From: Triplophysa rosa
Taxonomy: Eukaryota; Chordata; Actinopteri; Cypriniformes; Nemacheilidae
DNA: 64,000 nt
Assembly: GCF_024868665.1 (NCBI RefSeq)
Contig: NC_079896.1
Location: 3,445,029 to 3,509,028 of the forward strand
Direction: 5' to 3'
Shown here: piece by piece, positions 1 to 10,366 of the stretch
How positions within the stretch are numbered: the first letter of the stretch is position 1
Layout of the letters: every line of letters starts with the position of its first letter
Made by a program: the position numbers and the translations under genes
Notes under the pieces: generated by a model
The model's database searches: none
What the model was told of the DNA's origin: nothing
The model's input: only the letters and a program-made list of their open reading frames with translations

Positions 1-1775
1 TCTTTTTTAGTCATCCACCTGCATAAACCACCATGAACTAGTTTGTAGAGCAACCGATTGTAGATCAGTGATTAAAATCCCACTATAGTTTGCATAAACA
101 CTGTATACTATAAAAGTATTGTTTTTTATTCAACTTTAAAACCATTAGAATTTCTTTAATGGTTTAATCCGTTTTCGTTTGCCGTTCCGGTGACATCACA
201 TCTTATTTTAGACATTCGTCTTTAGGGAACCTTCACCGTCTTGTTGTCATCTCCTCTTCTGCCCAATTAGCTCACCATGGCAACAACTCGGTCACCCCGG
301 GCACAGGGCGCTAACTCGGCAGCTGTGCCAGAATCACTTGAGACTACTGTTGCCAGGTTTGCGCGAGCTCCCCGGCAAGCATCTACGCTCCCCCGGCACC
401 ATCCCTGCACCACTTTAAGCAAGCTAAGACTGCCCTAATGCACGGTGAAGATAAACAACAGTCAAATCTGCCACACCAGCATACCTGGCCCCCAACCTTA
501 CAAGGTTTAAAACGTTAAACTCTTAGTAAGTTTACGTTTCAAGTACTCCTGTTACGTTTCGTACTCGAAAGGGATGCCAAAAAAGGTGCAGCGGTGCTAC
601 GGCTTAACCTTTGTTCTTTCAGGGTTGAGAAAAGACAAGAGTCACAACATACCGTAATTAATCCCCTGGGGAATAAATAATGTTGTTTTCCTGAGACAAG
701 ACAAAGGAGAGTCCTCTGTGAGTTCAGCAAGATGACAACATCAAGCCGCAACTCCTCCTGACTTCCTAATTGCCAAATGGATGGAAAACAAGCAGTCATC
801 ATCGAACATAAACAGCCTTTCAGCACTCCTTACACAGTATTATATACAGAACATTTCTAAACAAGCCATGTGTAGCCGTGAGGATGGAAACGTATATATT
901 GTATATATGAAGAGTTTGGTTCCAAAATGAGATAACTCTGTTTTTAAACATTTTTTTCAAAAATCACGTTTTTTTATTGTGCATTTCAATTAATATCAAT
1001 CAAACTGCAGTTGGTTTGTTTTGATTTAAGCAATAATAATAAAAAATACAGCTAACTAACACAATAAAAACAAGATATAATAATCAAAAACATGATTTTT
1101 GAAAGATTTAAAAAGGAGTTAACTCACTTCGGAACCAAACTCTTCATATGTTCCCAGCATATTGGCATGAAATGTTGTGTTCTGGTGCTTCACATCTTTT
1201 CTCACCTCTCATTTTTCTCTTCGTTTTGCTCTGATGTTGTGAGACATGAAGGAAAGGAAATAATCTACATTTATTAATAGAGTTGTTCAAATGTTTGTCT
1301 ATTAAGAGGGTTTCCAAGACCACAGTAAAGTCACCAGAGGACCTGAATATCACTTTATTGAGCGGAAAGACTAGAGAACCCAATTATTATGTGCAAATTA
1401 ACAACTTTAAACAATGCTTTAGAACCACTGACCTCATCCATTTTTCTCATTCTAAATGAACAGACGTAAGGTAAAAATGACAAGACCAATGAGGTGCATA
1501 GGGACACCGGCACCAACCGGCTCCTGCAGGGATGAATCCAGGGCTGAAGGAGAAATGACCCTCTTCTAATCAGTTATGGCCTTTCCTATGAGAATTCAGC
1601 TCTAGTCATTAGCCTCGATTCGTTCATTAAGGCTAAAACTCAATATCACATACACCATTACTGAAGCCATTAGGGACCCATAATATAGATGGGCGATTTG
1701 AGCCCGAAATTGCTTTTGGAGAGCGGTGCGGAGTTAATAGATGTCAGTTCTGGGCTTTTGTACAAAACAGCAAAA
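1..1775. other. tspan2 intron 2 (left part), no exon seen
   Basis: This stretch lies downstream of tspan2 exon 2 on the minus strand, so it should be intronic unless the next exon is further left. I searched the minus strand for the conserved tetraspanin exon 3 signature (Gly-Cys-Cys-Gly followed by Glu-Ser) and did not see it. A somewhat GC-richer patch at about 240-480 carries one short open frame, listed separately. Otherwise I see nothing but AT-rich unique sequence. Confidence 0.5.
277..438 (+). other. Short unassigned ORF with a good start context
   Basis: An ATG at 277 in a strong Kozak setting (CTCACCATGG) opens 53 codons that end at TAA 436-438. The product would be rich in Ala, Arg, Ser, Thr and Pro. 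I recognise no domain. The patch is more GC-rich than its surroundings, which could mean a transposon fragment. It sits in what should be tspan2 intron 2 but on the opposite strand. It is more likely chance or repeat-derived than a gene. Confidence 0.12.
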
Positions 1776-1777
1776 TA

Positions 1778-2998
1778 CACTCACCTAAAGGATTATTAGG
1801 AACACCATACTAATACGGTGTTTGACCCCCTTTCGCCTTCAGAACTGCCTTAATTCTACGTGGCATTGATTCAACAAGGTGCTGAAAGCATTCTTTAGAA
1901 ATGTTGGCCCATATTGATAGGATAGCATCTTGCAGTTGATGGAGATTTGTGGGATGCACATCCAGGGCACGAAGCTCCCGTTCCACCACATCCCAAAGAT
2001 GTTCTATCGGGTTGAGATCTGGTGACTGTGGGGGCCATTCTAGTACAGTGAACTCATTGTCATGTTCAAGAAACCAATTTGAAATGATTCGAGCTTTGTG
2101 ACATGGTGCATTATCCTGCTGGAAGTAGCCATTAGAGGATGGGTACATGGTGGTCATAAAGGGATGGACATGGTCAGAAACAATGCTCAGGTAGGCCGTG
2201 GCATTTAAACGATGCCCAATTGGCACTAAGGGGCCTAAAGTGTGCCAAGAAAACATCCCCCACACCATTACACCACCACCACCAGCCTGCACAGTGGTAA
2301 CAAGGCATGATGGATCCATGTTCTCATTCTGTTTACGCCAAATTCTGACTCTACCATTTGAATGTCTCAACAGAAATCGAGACTCATCAGACCAGGCAAC
2401 ATTTTTCCAGTCTTCAACTGTCCAATTTTGGTGAGCTCGTGCAAATTGTAGCCTCTTTTTCCTATTTGTAGTGGAGATGAGTGGTACCCGGTGGGGTCTT
2501 CTGCTGTTGTAGCCCATCTGCCTCAAGGTTGTGCGTGTTGTGGCTTCACAAATGCTTTGCTGCATACCTCGGTTGTAACGAGTGGTTATTTCAGTCAAAG
2601 TTGCTCTTCTATCAGCTTGAATCAGTCGGCCCATTCTCCTCTGACCTCTAGCATCAACAAGGCATTTTCGCCCACAGGACTGCCGCATACTGGATGTTTT
2701 TCCCTTTTCACACCATTCTTTGTAAACCCTAGAAATGGTTGTGCGTGAAAATCCCAGTAACTGAGCAGATTGTGAAATACTCAGACCGGCCCGTCTGGCA
2801 CCAACAACCATGCCACGCTCAAAATTGCTTAAATCACCTTTCTTTCCCATTCTGACATTCAGTTTGGAGTTCAGGAGATTGTCTTGACCAGGACCACACC
2901 CCTAAATGCATTGAAGCAACTGCCATGTGATTGGTTGATTAGATAATTGCATTAATGAGAAATTGAACAGGTGTTCCTAATAATCCTTTAGGTGAGTG
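1778..2998 (-). mobile_element. Complete Tc1/mariner DD36E transposon with perfect TIRs
   Basis: The element is 1,221 bp. Its two 29-bp terminal inverted repeats (1778-1806 and 2970-2998), beginning CACTCACCTAAAGG, are identical as far as I can read. It is flanked by the TA target duplication usual for Tc1/mariner (1776-1777 and 2999-3000). It contains one uninterrupted transposase ORF on the minus strand. Perfect ends plus an open reading frame point to a recent insertion, here within tspan2 intron 2. The catalytic spacing (36 residues between the second Asp and the Glu) matches the DD36E group described in animals as Incomer; that family name is from memory. Confidence 0.93.
1810..2850 (-). 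CDS. Tc1/mariner DD36E transposase, intact
   Basis: This 346-residue protein cuts and pastes its own transposon at TA sites in the nucleus. It is full length for the Tc1 superfamily (about 340 residues). Residues about 10-50 form the first helix-turn-helix of the paired-like DNA-binding region, followed by a basic stretch (58-75) and a second basic region near 112-138 (RKKR at 130-133) that could serve as a nuclear signal. The catalytic residues are visible: D155 in AWSDES, D246 in FQQDNAPCH and E283 in LNPIEHLW. D246 and E283 are separated by 36 residues, so this is DD36E rather than the DD34E of Tc1 and Sleeping Beauty. The ATG at 2850 gives the standard N-terminus, and the stop lies four bases inside the left inverted repeat boundary. 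There is no frameshift or stop. Whether it is expressed cannot be told from sequence. Confidence 0.93.
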   Translation of the reverse strand: MGKKGDLSNFERGMVVGARRAGLSISQSAQLLGFSRTTISRVYKEWCEKGKTSSMRQSCGRKCLVDARGQRRMGRLIQADRRATLTEITTRYNRGMQQSICEATTRTTLRQMGYNSRRPHRVPLISTTNRKKRLQFARAHQNWTVEDWKNVAWSDESRFLLRHSNGRVRIWRKQNENMDPSCLVTTVQAGGGGVMVWGMFSWHTLGPLVPIGHRLNATAYLSIVSDHVHPFMTTMYPSSNGYFQQDNAPCHKARIISNWFLEHDNEFTVLEWPPQSPDLNPIEHLWDVVERELRALDVHPTNLHQLQDAILSIWANISKECFQHLVESMPRRIKAVLKAKGGQTPY

Positions 2999-3439
2999 TA
3001 TAGTCTCTCTCTATATGTTTCTATCGAGTTTTCATGTTTTGGTGTAAAACATGTAGTATATTACACATACATAAATACAAACATTTTTAAATACGGTGTT
3101 TTGACACATTTAATATTTATCACCATCAATAATATATAAATAATATGTAATGTTTTATACAGTATATTAACATATTTAATATATCGTATAGACAGTTTCA
3201 TTGGACACACACACCTGACCCGAAGTTAACTTCCGTTCTGTGTTTGGTAATAATAAAACAATTTATTTTATATTTAATTTATATTAATATTTTATTGTAT
3301 ATTATTGTACTGTATTATTAAAATAAAACCACTCAACCATCATTGACTCGTTGTGGAGGTCTACCGGATGTTAAGTTTGCGCCACATAACATTTGTTTAT
3401 GTTGTTACCGCTGAAACTATCTATACAAGTTATTCAACA

Positions 3440-4740
3440 TATTATTATTTATAGTATATCGTTTAAAGATATTCAATATATAATGGGATATTTATGCATT
3501 TGCAGATAGCTAATATAGATAAAAAATATTATGGCAATACAAAAATACCGATATATCTTTATATACAGCCTGTTGACGATATGTATTATATAGTAAGATA
3601 TTTATTCATTTACAGATAGATAATGTAGCTAAATATCATTATATAAATATATACATATATAAATATTAATCTGAATATCCCGCTGACGATATTTAATATA
3701 TAATGATATATTTATAAACTTGCTAATAGACAATAAAAATAAGTATTATCACACAATTATATAAATATTAATATAAATAAATATTATTACACAAAACATA
3801 CAAATACCAACATATCTTTATATACAGGCTGTATAGGGTATTTAATAAAATAAAAATTGAATATTTACGTATTTGTTTATAGATAAAACACAAATATTAT
3901 TACACCAATATATAAACAGAAATATATTGTATATACAGCCTGCTAAGGATATGTAATATATAAAAGAATAGTGATTTATTTCCTGATGGATAACACAGCT
4001 TGATATTATTATATCTATATATAAATTAGGGATGCACCGATACCAAGCTCATGTACTCGTAATGACACACCGATACCAAAGACCGATACCTCACGTGACA
4101 TACATGGAGCCCTATGATTTCCGCAATGCGGAAAACGCGGACGGAATCGAGGAATCCAGGCATTTCCTAACATGAAACAGCTTACGTAACAGTTAACGAA
4201 ATATTCAGATACTGTTTAAATATGTATTCTGCTTGTTTTACGTTACCGTGTGTGAAAGAGTGGTGCGGTTGCGTGTACTGAACGCATTGTGCTTGTGGAG
4301 CTTTCAGCGCCAGCGTTTCACTGCACGAGCATACGAACGCATAAACAAACACCATTTGCGGCGATCCGTCAAAATAAAGGTCCCGTTCACTTAAACGCTC
4401 TTTGCGGCGTCCCGTCAAAATAAAAGTCCGGTTGACTTGAACAAGTTATAATACACTCACATTTTACCACACCACAAAATTGTGCTACTTATCATAAAAA
4501 ATAGAACTTGATTAAAAAATAGTACTTCAATTTAAGTAGACCTAAAAACAAAAGAAAAAAAGAAAATGTACCAGTAAGATACTGGTTTATTAGCATTATT
4601 GTACATTATACAGGCATCGGTTATAGGTATCGGCGAGTACCAGAAAAAATATATCGGTACTCGTACTCTGTCTTTAAAAAATGGTATCGGTGCATCCCTA
4701 ATATAAATACATATATATTTTATACACAGTCCGTCTAACT
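3440..4740. repeat. AT-rich degenerate tandem array, period about 110-150 bp
   Basis: A recurring landmark of the form ACAGCCTG(T/C)TGA-GATATG-TAATATATAA followed by GATATTTAT-CATTT-CAGATAGATAA appears near 3468, 3578, 3688, 3837 and 3958, with spacings of about 110, 110, 149 and 121 bp. A further degraded unit lies near 4725. The array is split by a hAT element at 4027-4700. It is satellite-like intronic filler with no coding potential. Confidence 0.6.
4027..4700. mobile_element. Non-autonomous hAT element with perfect 8-bp TSD
   Basis: The terminal inverted repeats start TAGGGATGCACCGATACC (4027-4044) and end with the exact reverse complement (4683-4700). The flanks carry an identical 8-bp target duplication, ATATAAAT, at 4019-4026 and 4701-4708. 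Both features are diagnostic of the hAT superfamily. The 674-bp interior has no long ORF, so it depends on a transposase from elsewhere. It contains a 46-bp direct duplication (4355-4400 and 4401-4446). Confidence 0.92.
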
Positions 4741-4852
4741 TTACAGCTAATTAAATGACTCAGTCAAAAGTGTGATCTTTTTCAGCTAGTTTTTCTACTT
4801 TTTGTAGACAATTTGGAAATTCAATAACATGGAAATAAATGATTAAATTACA

Positions 4853-4915
4853 TTTTCATTTAGGCATTTGGCAGATGCTTTTATCCAAAGCAACTTGTAA
4901 AAGTGGAGAACAAAG
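4853..4915 (-). repeat. SINE 3'-tail fragment
   Basis: The stretch reads (plus strand) CATTTGGCAGATGCTTTTAT, then CCAAAGCAACTTGT. This is the reverse complement of the conserved 3' tail (GTCGCTTTGGATAAAAGCG) that I recall from tRNA-derived SINEs of cyprinids. Similar pieces occur at about 7443, 12048, 28075, 33466 and 62739. Confidence 0.55.
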
Positions 4916-5219
4916 AAGTAATTTATCCTAGGAGGTAATAATATGAAAAGAGCTGCAATACAATGTTTCTACAAATGGTGTCTATTAAATATACAGCGAG
5001 TATTCAGCACATTTCTGTCAAGTATTCATGGAAAAGATTTAGCTGTTTTTGAATAGTGTAATGAACGCGGCTGGTTGGCTGATCACTTTATGTCGGTGTT
5101 CCTGTCTTAGTGGGCGTCTCCTGCTCAAAATAATTGTCCAGACTTTACGTCAACTATATGAAGAGCGTAATTTGTCAGCTGTTATGTAAACAACCACGGG
5201 GGTTTAACTGATGACTCAC

Positions 5220-5319
5220 CAATGAAGAAGTGTCCAGGTGCATCGCCATCAAGGAGGGAGGTGGTGTTAGTATCAAACCTCAGCCATAACCCCACGGCCA
5301 ACACCAGCGAGCCGGACAG
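5220..5319 (-). CDS. tspan2: Tetraspanin-2 (tspan2), coding exon 2
   Basis: This 100-nt exon is bounded by an acceptor (TTTGCAG, AG at 5321-5320) and a donor GTGAGT (5219-5214). It opens in phase 0 after the Trp that ends exon 1 and closes one base into a Gly codon. It encodes 33 residues: LSGSLVLAVGLWLRFD, then a short extracellular stretch ending in HFFI and the split Gly. This is the second half of tetraspanin transmembrane segment 1 followed by the start of the small extracellular loop. It aligns in position with the LAG-A-V-LA-GLW-RF pattern of CD9, CD81 and TSPAN2. Asn at protein residue 41 (NTT) is a potential glycosylation site. Tetraspanins are four-pass membrane organisers; TSPAN2 is known from oligodendrocytes. 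Later exons are not in the window. The tspan2 name rests on the neighbouring ngf gene and on sequence resemblance; the tetraspanin call itself is strong. Confidence 0.85.
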
Positions 5320-6100
5320 CTGCAAACAAGAGCGACAGAAAGGAGAAAACGTCAAACTCATCCCTCAGTAAGTCCGATCACAGTTAACAAGAGGAGAACA
5401 CATCGACTTCTGCGGTTTTAATCTGTTCGTGTGTCATTGATTTGAGAACAGGATCCTCTGTAATTTGCCCATCACGGTAAAGGGATAACCTTCACGAAAA
5501 TAGAGCATTGATTGAAATTCGGCAAGATGAAGTGTTTTGTGGTGATGTCTGCTGGAAACAACGTTTGGTCCACATTTATCTTTGGCATCAAGTACCAAAC
5601 AAATTTTTGGGTACATTTAGTAACTCTATGACTTAAGTGTTCAGATACCGTTTGGGATCACTGCAGCTCTTCAACTCCCCATTCCTGTAATGAACAGGCA
5701 GGCTGTGCCAGTCTAACAGTCCTGCTGGCATCCACTATCTCCTGGTGCCATCCCCTGCCCCCTCATGCCCAGCCGACGCCACACCAGGACATACAACTGC
5801 ACAGGACAACGACCCACTTCTTTTTTTGCCTGCCCTCTCCAAAACAAAGGCCTTGCTGTCCAGCAGTGAGACCACATCAGATAAGAGATGACTGAAGCCA
5901 CTGTGCCCCGCGTTACATTGCTCATACACTAACCGTTTAAGGCAATCTAATGTGACCATTAGCGCAATAACGAAATCACAGTGCAGTGAAGAGTGGGAGG
6001 AGCTACATGTGCTCTTTAAAGGATCTCTGTGACTGTTGTTTTGAACAGCAGGCTTACAGCAACATCTTTCAGATAGCTACATGATTCTTAGAAAAGCATT

Positions 6101-6417
6101 TTTGAAGGTCTAGTTTGTCATTTTTGGAGGAAACGCAATATAATATACATAACTATGTGTTCAGGGGTGTATAAAGAACTATTTCTATCTACATACACCG
6201 CGGGTCCCCTTAAGTGGAATTCGTCATGTTGTGTTTCTACAGTAGCCCTAAACGTACATACAATATCTCATTCGGCAAATAAGGTTAAAACGTGACGACA
6301 TCTTTGTTCTGTAACAGCCACCGTAGTGCATCGAAAGGGAGGGGTGGAGTGAGCTGTTGGTTGCAATTCACAAGCTCACCACTAGATGCCGCTAAATTTC
6401 ATACACTGGACCTTTAA
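6101..6417. mobile_element. MITE ending in GGACCTTTAA
   Basis: The right end reads CACTGGACCTTTAA and the left end TTTGAAGGTCTAGTTTGT, a decayed inverted copy. The interior (anonymous, about 317 bp) matches a repeat I recall from cyprinid genomes, with the sequence CTCACCACTAGATGCCGC just inside the right end. There is no coding potential. Confidence 0.55.
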
Positions 6418-6780
6418 AGCTCAAGTGTGCAGTTTTAATACATTTCTACTTTTGCAACTTATAGTTGCAACTTGTTACTTTTGGCTCTCTATCGCCATCT
6501 GTGTTTGAAAAATAAAATCACAGGTCGCTTTACTTACATTTCTTTCAAATGACGTCAAGCACATTTCCAGCGAAAGCGTGTCCCAAGACTCGAATTATAA
6601 ATTACAACAAGCTTATGAATCAGGGTGAGGTAAGGAGACCGATTTTAACCCTGATTTTTTTTACTAAAATAAGCATGAATTCTGCGTCGGACTTCTGTTT
6701 GTCCAACCAATGGCTGGAGGGGGAAGTGTTTGTGGGAAAAAAACACACTTCAGCTTAAATGTGAATATTACAAAGGTCTA
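6418..6780. repeat. Probable MITE next to the previous one
   Basis: The segment starts TTAAAGCTCAAGTGTGCAG immediately after the preceding element and carries the usual run of short imperfect repeats (TTGCAACTTATAGTTGCAAC near 6455). The right boundary is uncertain. It is called from its resemblance to AAAG-start dispersed fish repeats only. Confidence 0.3.
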
Positions 6781-7185
6781 GGGAAAAATATTATCTTACA
6801 GTTCAGACAATGATGAAATTCATGCTTTTAAAGCACTTGATCTTTGTTCCATGCTGTAAAACCATCCAATGAACACTATATAACATTTTACAGCCTTCTT
6901 GCTTTTGCGTTTAACATTCATCTCTGTTGATCATAAATCCGTTTTTGAAGATACCACAAACCTAATTGCAAAAGGAAGTTTCAACCTGTAACTCTGTGAA
7001 AAAAGTGTTGAATACAGCACAATGTTAGGTACACTTTCAATAGTAACCCAGCCGTTAACCGCTAACTGAAGGCTAAATTTAAAAGGTTTTCTATTCAACA
7101 TGTAGTTATTTCTGATCACTGACATAAAAACAGATGCAATATTCATATAAACTACATTTAATGTGCATGTTCTGTCCATTTTTGT

Positions 7186-7290
7186 TTAAAGGAAAACATC
7201 AGCTCCGTTTGAAAAAATGAAAAAATACAGGTTTGGGACATAATTAGGGTTAATCATAACACTCATTTTTTGGTAAACTGATCCTTTAAA
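7186..7290. repeat. Short TTTAAAGG-ended repeat remnant
   Basis: The left end reads TTTAAAGGAAAACATCAG and the right end GTAAACTGATCCTTTAAA, so both ends carry an inverted TTTAAAGGA. At only about 105 bp it looks like a deleted relative of the Angel-type MITEs found elsewhere in the window. Confidence 0.4.
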
Positions 7291-7442
7291 TGTTTGTTAT
7301 TTTGAGCTCGTGCGTAGGCCTATAGCAGAAAATGACAGCAGATGACAAACCTAAACAAATGGTGTTAAAAGCCAAAGGAAAACAATTCAGACACAATTGA
7401 GACAACAATTAAAGTTGTAGCATATCTGCACCACATATATTA

Positions 7443-7485
7443 CATTTAGCAGATGCTTTCATCCAAAGAGTGCATTCTTACGAAA
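7443..7485 (-). repeat. SINE 3'-tail fragment
   Basis: CATTTAGCAGATGCTTTCAT followed by CCAAAG matches the dispersed SINE-tail motif (see 4853-4915), in the same orientation, and is truncated on both sides. Confidence 0.5.
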
Positions 7486-7940
7486 AAATTGCACTGTTAA
7501 CGAAATCGATTGTATAAATAATTGTGTAAACATATTTGCATATGTATAGATTATAACCTGATGAATCATTTTCATCACGCACACAAACACTTTACGCGCC
7601 AAATGATGCTCCCCAAAAATGCTTTCTGGATAGGGCACACACTAGATTTTAAACCGCAGCCGATGTTTGTTTCCAGAGCTTACATAAACTATCCCAAATT
7701 TGGTGTTGTTGTCGTTAGGCAGGCAGGCAAACCCCGATAGGAATCTGCACCGTTAAAGCATATTGTGCTAAAGAAGGAAAAGCATCATACAGATGTCTGC
7801 AAGACCAGAAAGAAACAGGTGCCAAAACGCATCCCAACGCAACGCATATACTGTACATCTGCGTCCACGCATTTCATTATATATCAAAGCATGTCGGCGT
7901 GACATCATCACGCGCATCGCAAACGAATCGCCGCACTTAC

Positions 7941-8009
7941 CCAAAATATGAAGTTGAAGACGAAGAGCAAGTATTTGACGCATTTCATGCCGCCTTGCAA
8001 TTTGCTCAT
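7941..8009 (-). CDS. tspan2: Tetraspanin-2 (tspan2), coding exon 1
   Basis: The ATG at 8009-8007 (context GGCAGGATGA, A at -3) opens 23 codons that stop exactly at a codon boundary before a consensus donor GTAAGT (7940-7935). The peptide is MSKLQGG followed by MKCVKYLLFVFNFIFW. The KC-KYLLF-FNFIFW block is the hallmark start of CD9/CD81/TSPAN2-type tetraspanins: a short cytoplasmic tail with a palmitoylatable Cys, then the first half of membrane segment 1. In tetraspanin genes the first intron falls at this point in phase 0, as here. A second in-frame ATG at codon 8 is possible, but the first has better context and gives the family's usual Gly-Gly spacing. Transcription runs leftward, away from the CpG-rich promoter and the GATA repeat. 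The exon is too short for a plain ORF search to find. Confidence 0.87.
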
Positions 8010-8287
8010 CCTGCCTATTGTTTCGGTCCGCGCGTTCTCCGTTTCCACCAAAATGTTTGCGCAGATCTGCAGGCCTGCCTCCGAGATGTGGGTCAGTAAT
8101 AATCACGCACAAATCGCAGATGAACCGCCGACAGTCAACAACCCGTCGCGTCTTGCGTGTGCAGTGCGCGAGGTGAGGGAGCGCGGATGAGCACCGCCCA
8201 TCACACCCGTTCAGGACAGGGTGGGCGCGCGCGATGCTTCTCCCGCGTTTTGCCTGGGCTGTGATTTGTTGAGCTGCATGAAAAGAT
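8010..8287 (-). promoter_or_regulatory. CpG-rich tspan2 promoter and 5' leader
   Basis: The roughly 280 bp upstream of the tspan2 start are unusually rich in CpG and GCGC steps compared with the AT-rich surroundings, for example GGGCGCGCGCGATG near 8222. A GC-box-like TGGGCGG occurs on the minus strand near 8200. No TATA box is evident. This fits a CpG-island promoter firing leftward. The transcription start cannot be placed. Confidence 0.6.
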
Positions 8288-8446
<159 letters not shown>

Positions 8447-8814
8447 TTTTCATAGACGTAATCGCATTAAGAATGATAGACTGTATACAAAAATATAATG
8501 TTTCTCAGTTCAGAATTGCTTTCAAGCATTATTTTCAAACACACGGTATCATTTACGACGCCTTCATGATGCTCGCAGACATTCAGGGTATTCATTATAG
8601 TCACTTTCACAAGGTTTGTCTCATTACACAACCCATCAGTCACAATCACGGTCCTGTCATTGCTGAGAGGAAGCCATTGTATGTCTGCTGGGTTTGAGGT
8701 CAAGCCTTGGTCATGCTGAGATAGTATGTTTCTCATTTTTAGCTGAGAAAATAATTACAATTTACTACACATATGCAAACCCACAGGTGTTTGTGTATTT
8801 ATACTTATCTGTAC

Positions 8815-9072
8815 TTAAAGTCACCATGAAACGGAAGTTGCGATTGACTTCTTTTCCATATCGTGACGTGTATCCGAGTGAAACGGCTTCTGAAATTGGA
8901 AAAAAAATGTAGGGCGGACTTTCCCTTTCTGATTGGTTTGTTGTGAGTCGGGCCTGCAGGGCAGGGCTAAAAATGGCTGGCCATTGGACAGTCAATATAG
9001 TCCTACCTCTTTTTTGTTGCTGACGTCATGTGGTGAAGAGTTATGTTGAGAGGGAAGAGGAGCTTAACGTTT
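8815..9072 (+). mobile_element. MITE fragment starting TTAAAGTCACCATGAAACGG
   Basis: The left end has the characteristic start of a dispersed cyprinid repeat that I recognise from memory. An inverted right end is not visible, so the copy is truncated; the right limit is approximate. Confidence 0.45.
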
Positions 9073-10052
9073 TTGATTAAATATTACAAGTGCAAATGAG
9101 TTAAAAAAAATATGGTGTGCAGGATAAATCAATTATAATAATCACTGCAACACTGTGTAAAACACTTAGAATTTTCCTGTTTGATTGCATGGTGAACACG
9201 CTCTGCAATGAGCTAGACATTACATAGGCCTACATTAGTTATAGTCTGAAATTAAATGATGACCGAAATTATTTGGGTCTTATAATATATTTCAATGAAT
9301 TAAACACTGGTTTGTATTGTAGAGGTTTTTGTTTACAGCCTCCCGTGTTTTGGTGACTCTCAGAAGGCAATGCACAAGTCAAAGTCAGTTTATAAACATA
9401 TAAAAAACTTAAGCAAACCCTTTAGGCTTTGTTGACTTAAAGAGTTGTCATATACCAAACAAACAATAAAAACTGAATATGGCAGGTATATCCAAAGCCC
9501 TTTGAAAGGACTTACAAACCAAGACCAGGGTAATCAAACCTTTTCAAAAGATTTAAACTAATTTGCACAAATCAAGATTCATAGATGAGTGATCTGTTTG
9601 GCTTTTTCAATGGATGTTAAACTATTATATTTGGTCGTCTCTTGCATGTGGTTTAATGTTCTAAATTCACAGCTCTGGATTTCCTGTTACTCTAGGTTGG
9701 ACAAGTGCTTCACGTGAGTTTCACATGAACCAAAACATTGAGGGCTTAAGCAAACAACTTTCTATGGAGTTGCAAACAAATTATTTTAAAAGATATAAAA
9801 AATTAACTGTGAAAATAGATGTGATCAATGTAAACTGTAATTGAGAACATTGCTCCCTCTAGTGTTACACTTTGTGAAATACGATTATTAAGCTTGGTAG
9901 GACAAAAGTTGAATCACAGTTTTTTTTAGAAATATATATAATAGGACATTTTGCGTGAAATTCACGTTACTTGGAAAATGTATGTTTTGTTTAAAATTGC
10001 ATCAGATCATAGAGAGATAGAAAGATGTATAGGTATAGCCTATTCATTAAAG

Positions 10053-10366
10053 CAGTGGTTCTCAACAGTGGGGTCGTGGCCCACAAGGGGGCCCCAGCTG
10101 ACTTTCAAGGGGTCCTCAAGATTATGTAGATTTTTACATTTAAATTTGACAAAATAAGCATTAAAATACATTTACAAAAACTAAAAATCAAGATATTTCT
10201 TATTAGTTGACCATTTTTCTGAATAATAAACGTTTCTCCAGGTAATCTCAAGCTCTAAAATATTTAATTGGGTAGAAATTTTGAGTTTTTGTGAGTGCGA
10301 GGGGGGTCTTTTAATATTGTTGAAAACAATGGGGGGTCTTGGAGTCAAAAAGGTTGAGAACCCCTA
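10053..10366. mobile_element. Non-autonomous hAT element (CAGTGGTTCTCAA type)
   Basis: The left end reads CAGTGGTTCTCAAC and the right end GTTGAGAACCCCTA, which are inverted copies. The 8-bp flanks CATTAAAG (10045-10052) and CATTAAAC (10367-10374) match at seven of eight positions, the expected hAT target duplication. At 314 bp with no ORF it is a MITE. Confidence 0.85.

Larger units (their letters stand above)
5320..7940 (-). other. tspan2 intron 1
   Basis: This 2.6-kb intron runs from the GTAAGT donor at 7940-7935 to the TTTGCAG acceptor ending at 5320. It contains at least two MITE-like elements (6101-6417 and about 6418-6780), a short repeat at 7186-7290 and a SINE-tail fragment near 7443. 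The block at 5640-5960 is GC-richer and holds short minus-strand open frames whose products I do not recognise; I do not call them genes. Confidence 0.75.

Noticed and set aside
5713..5959. Two overlapping minus-strand ORFs in tspan2 intron 1
   Set aside because: No recognisable domain or splice context; probably a GC-richer unique or repeat-derived patch.
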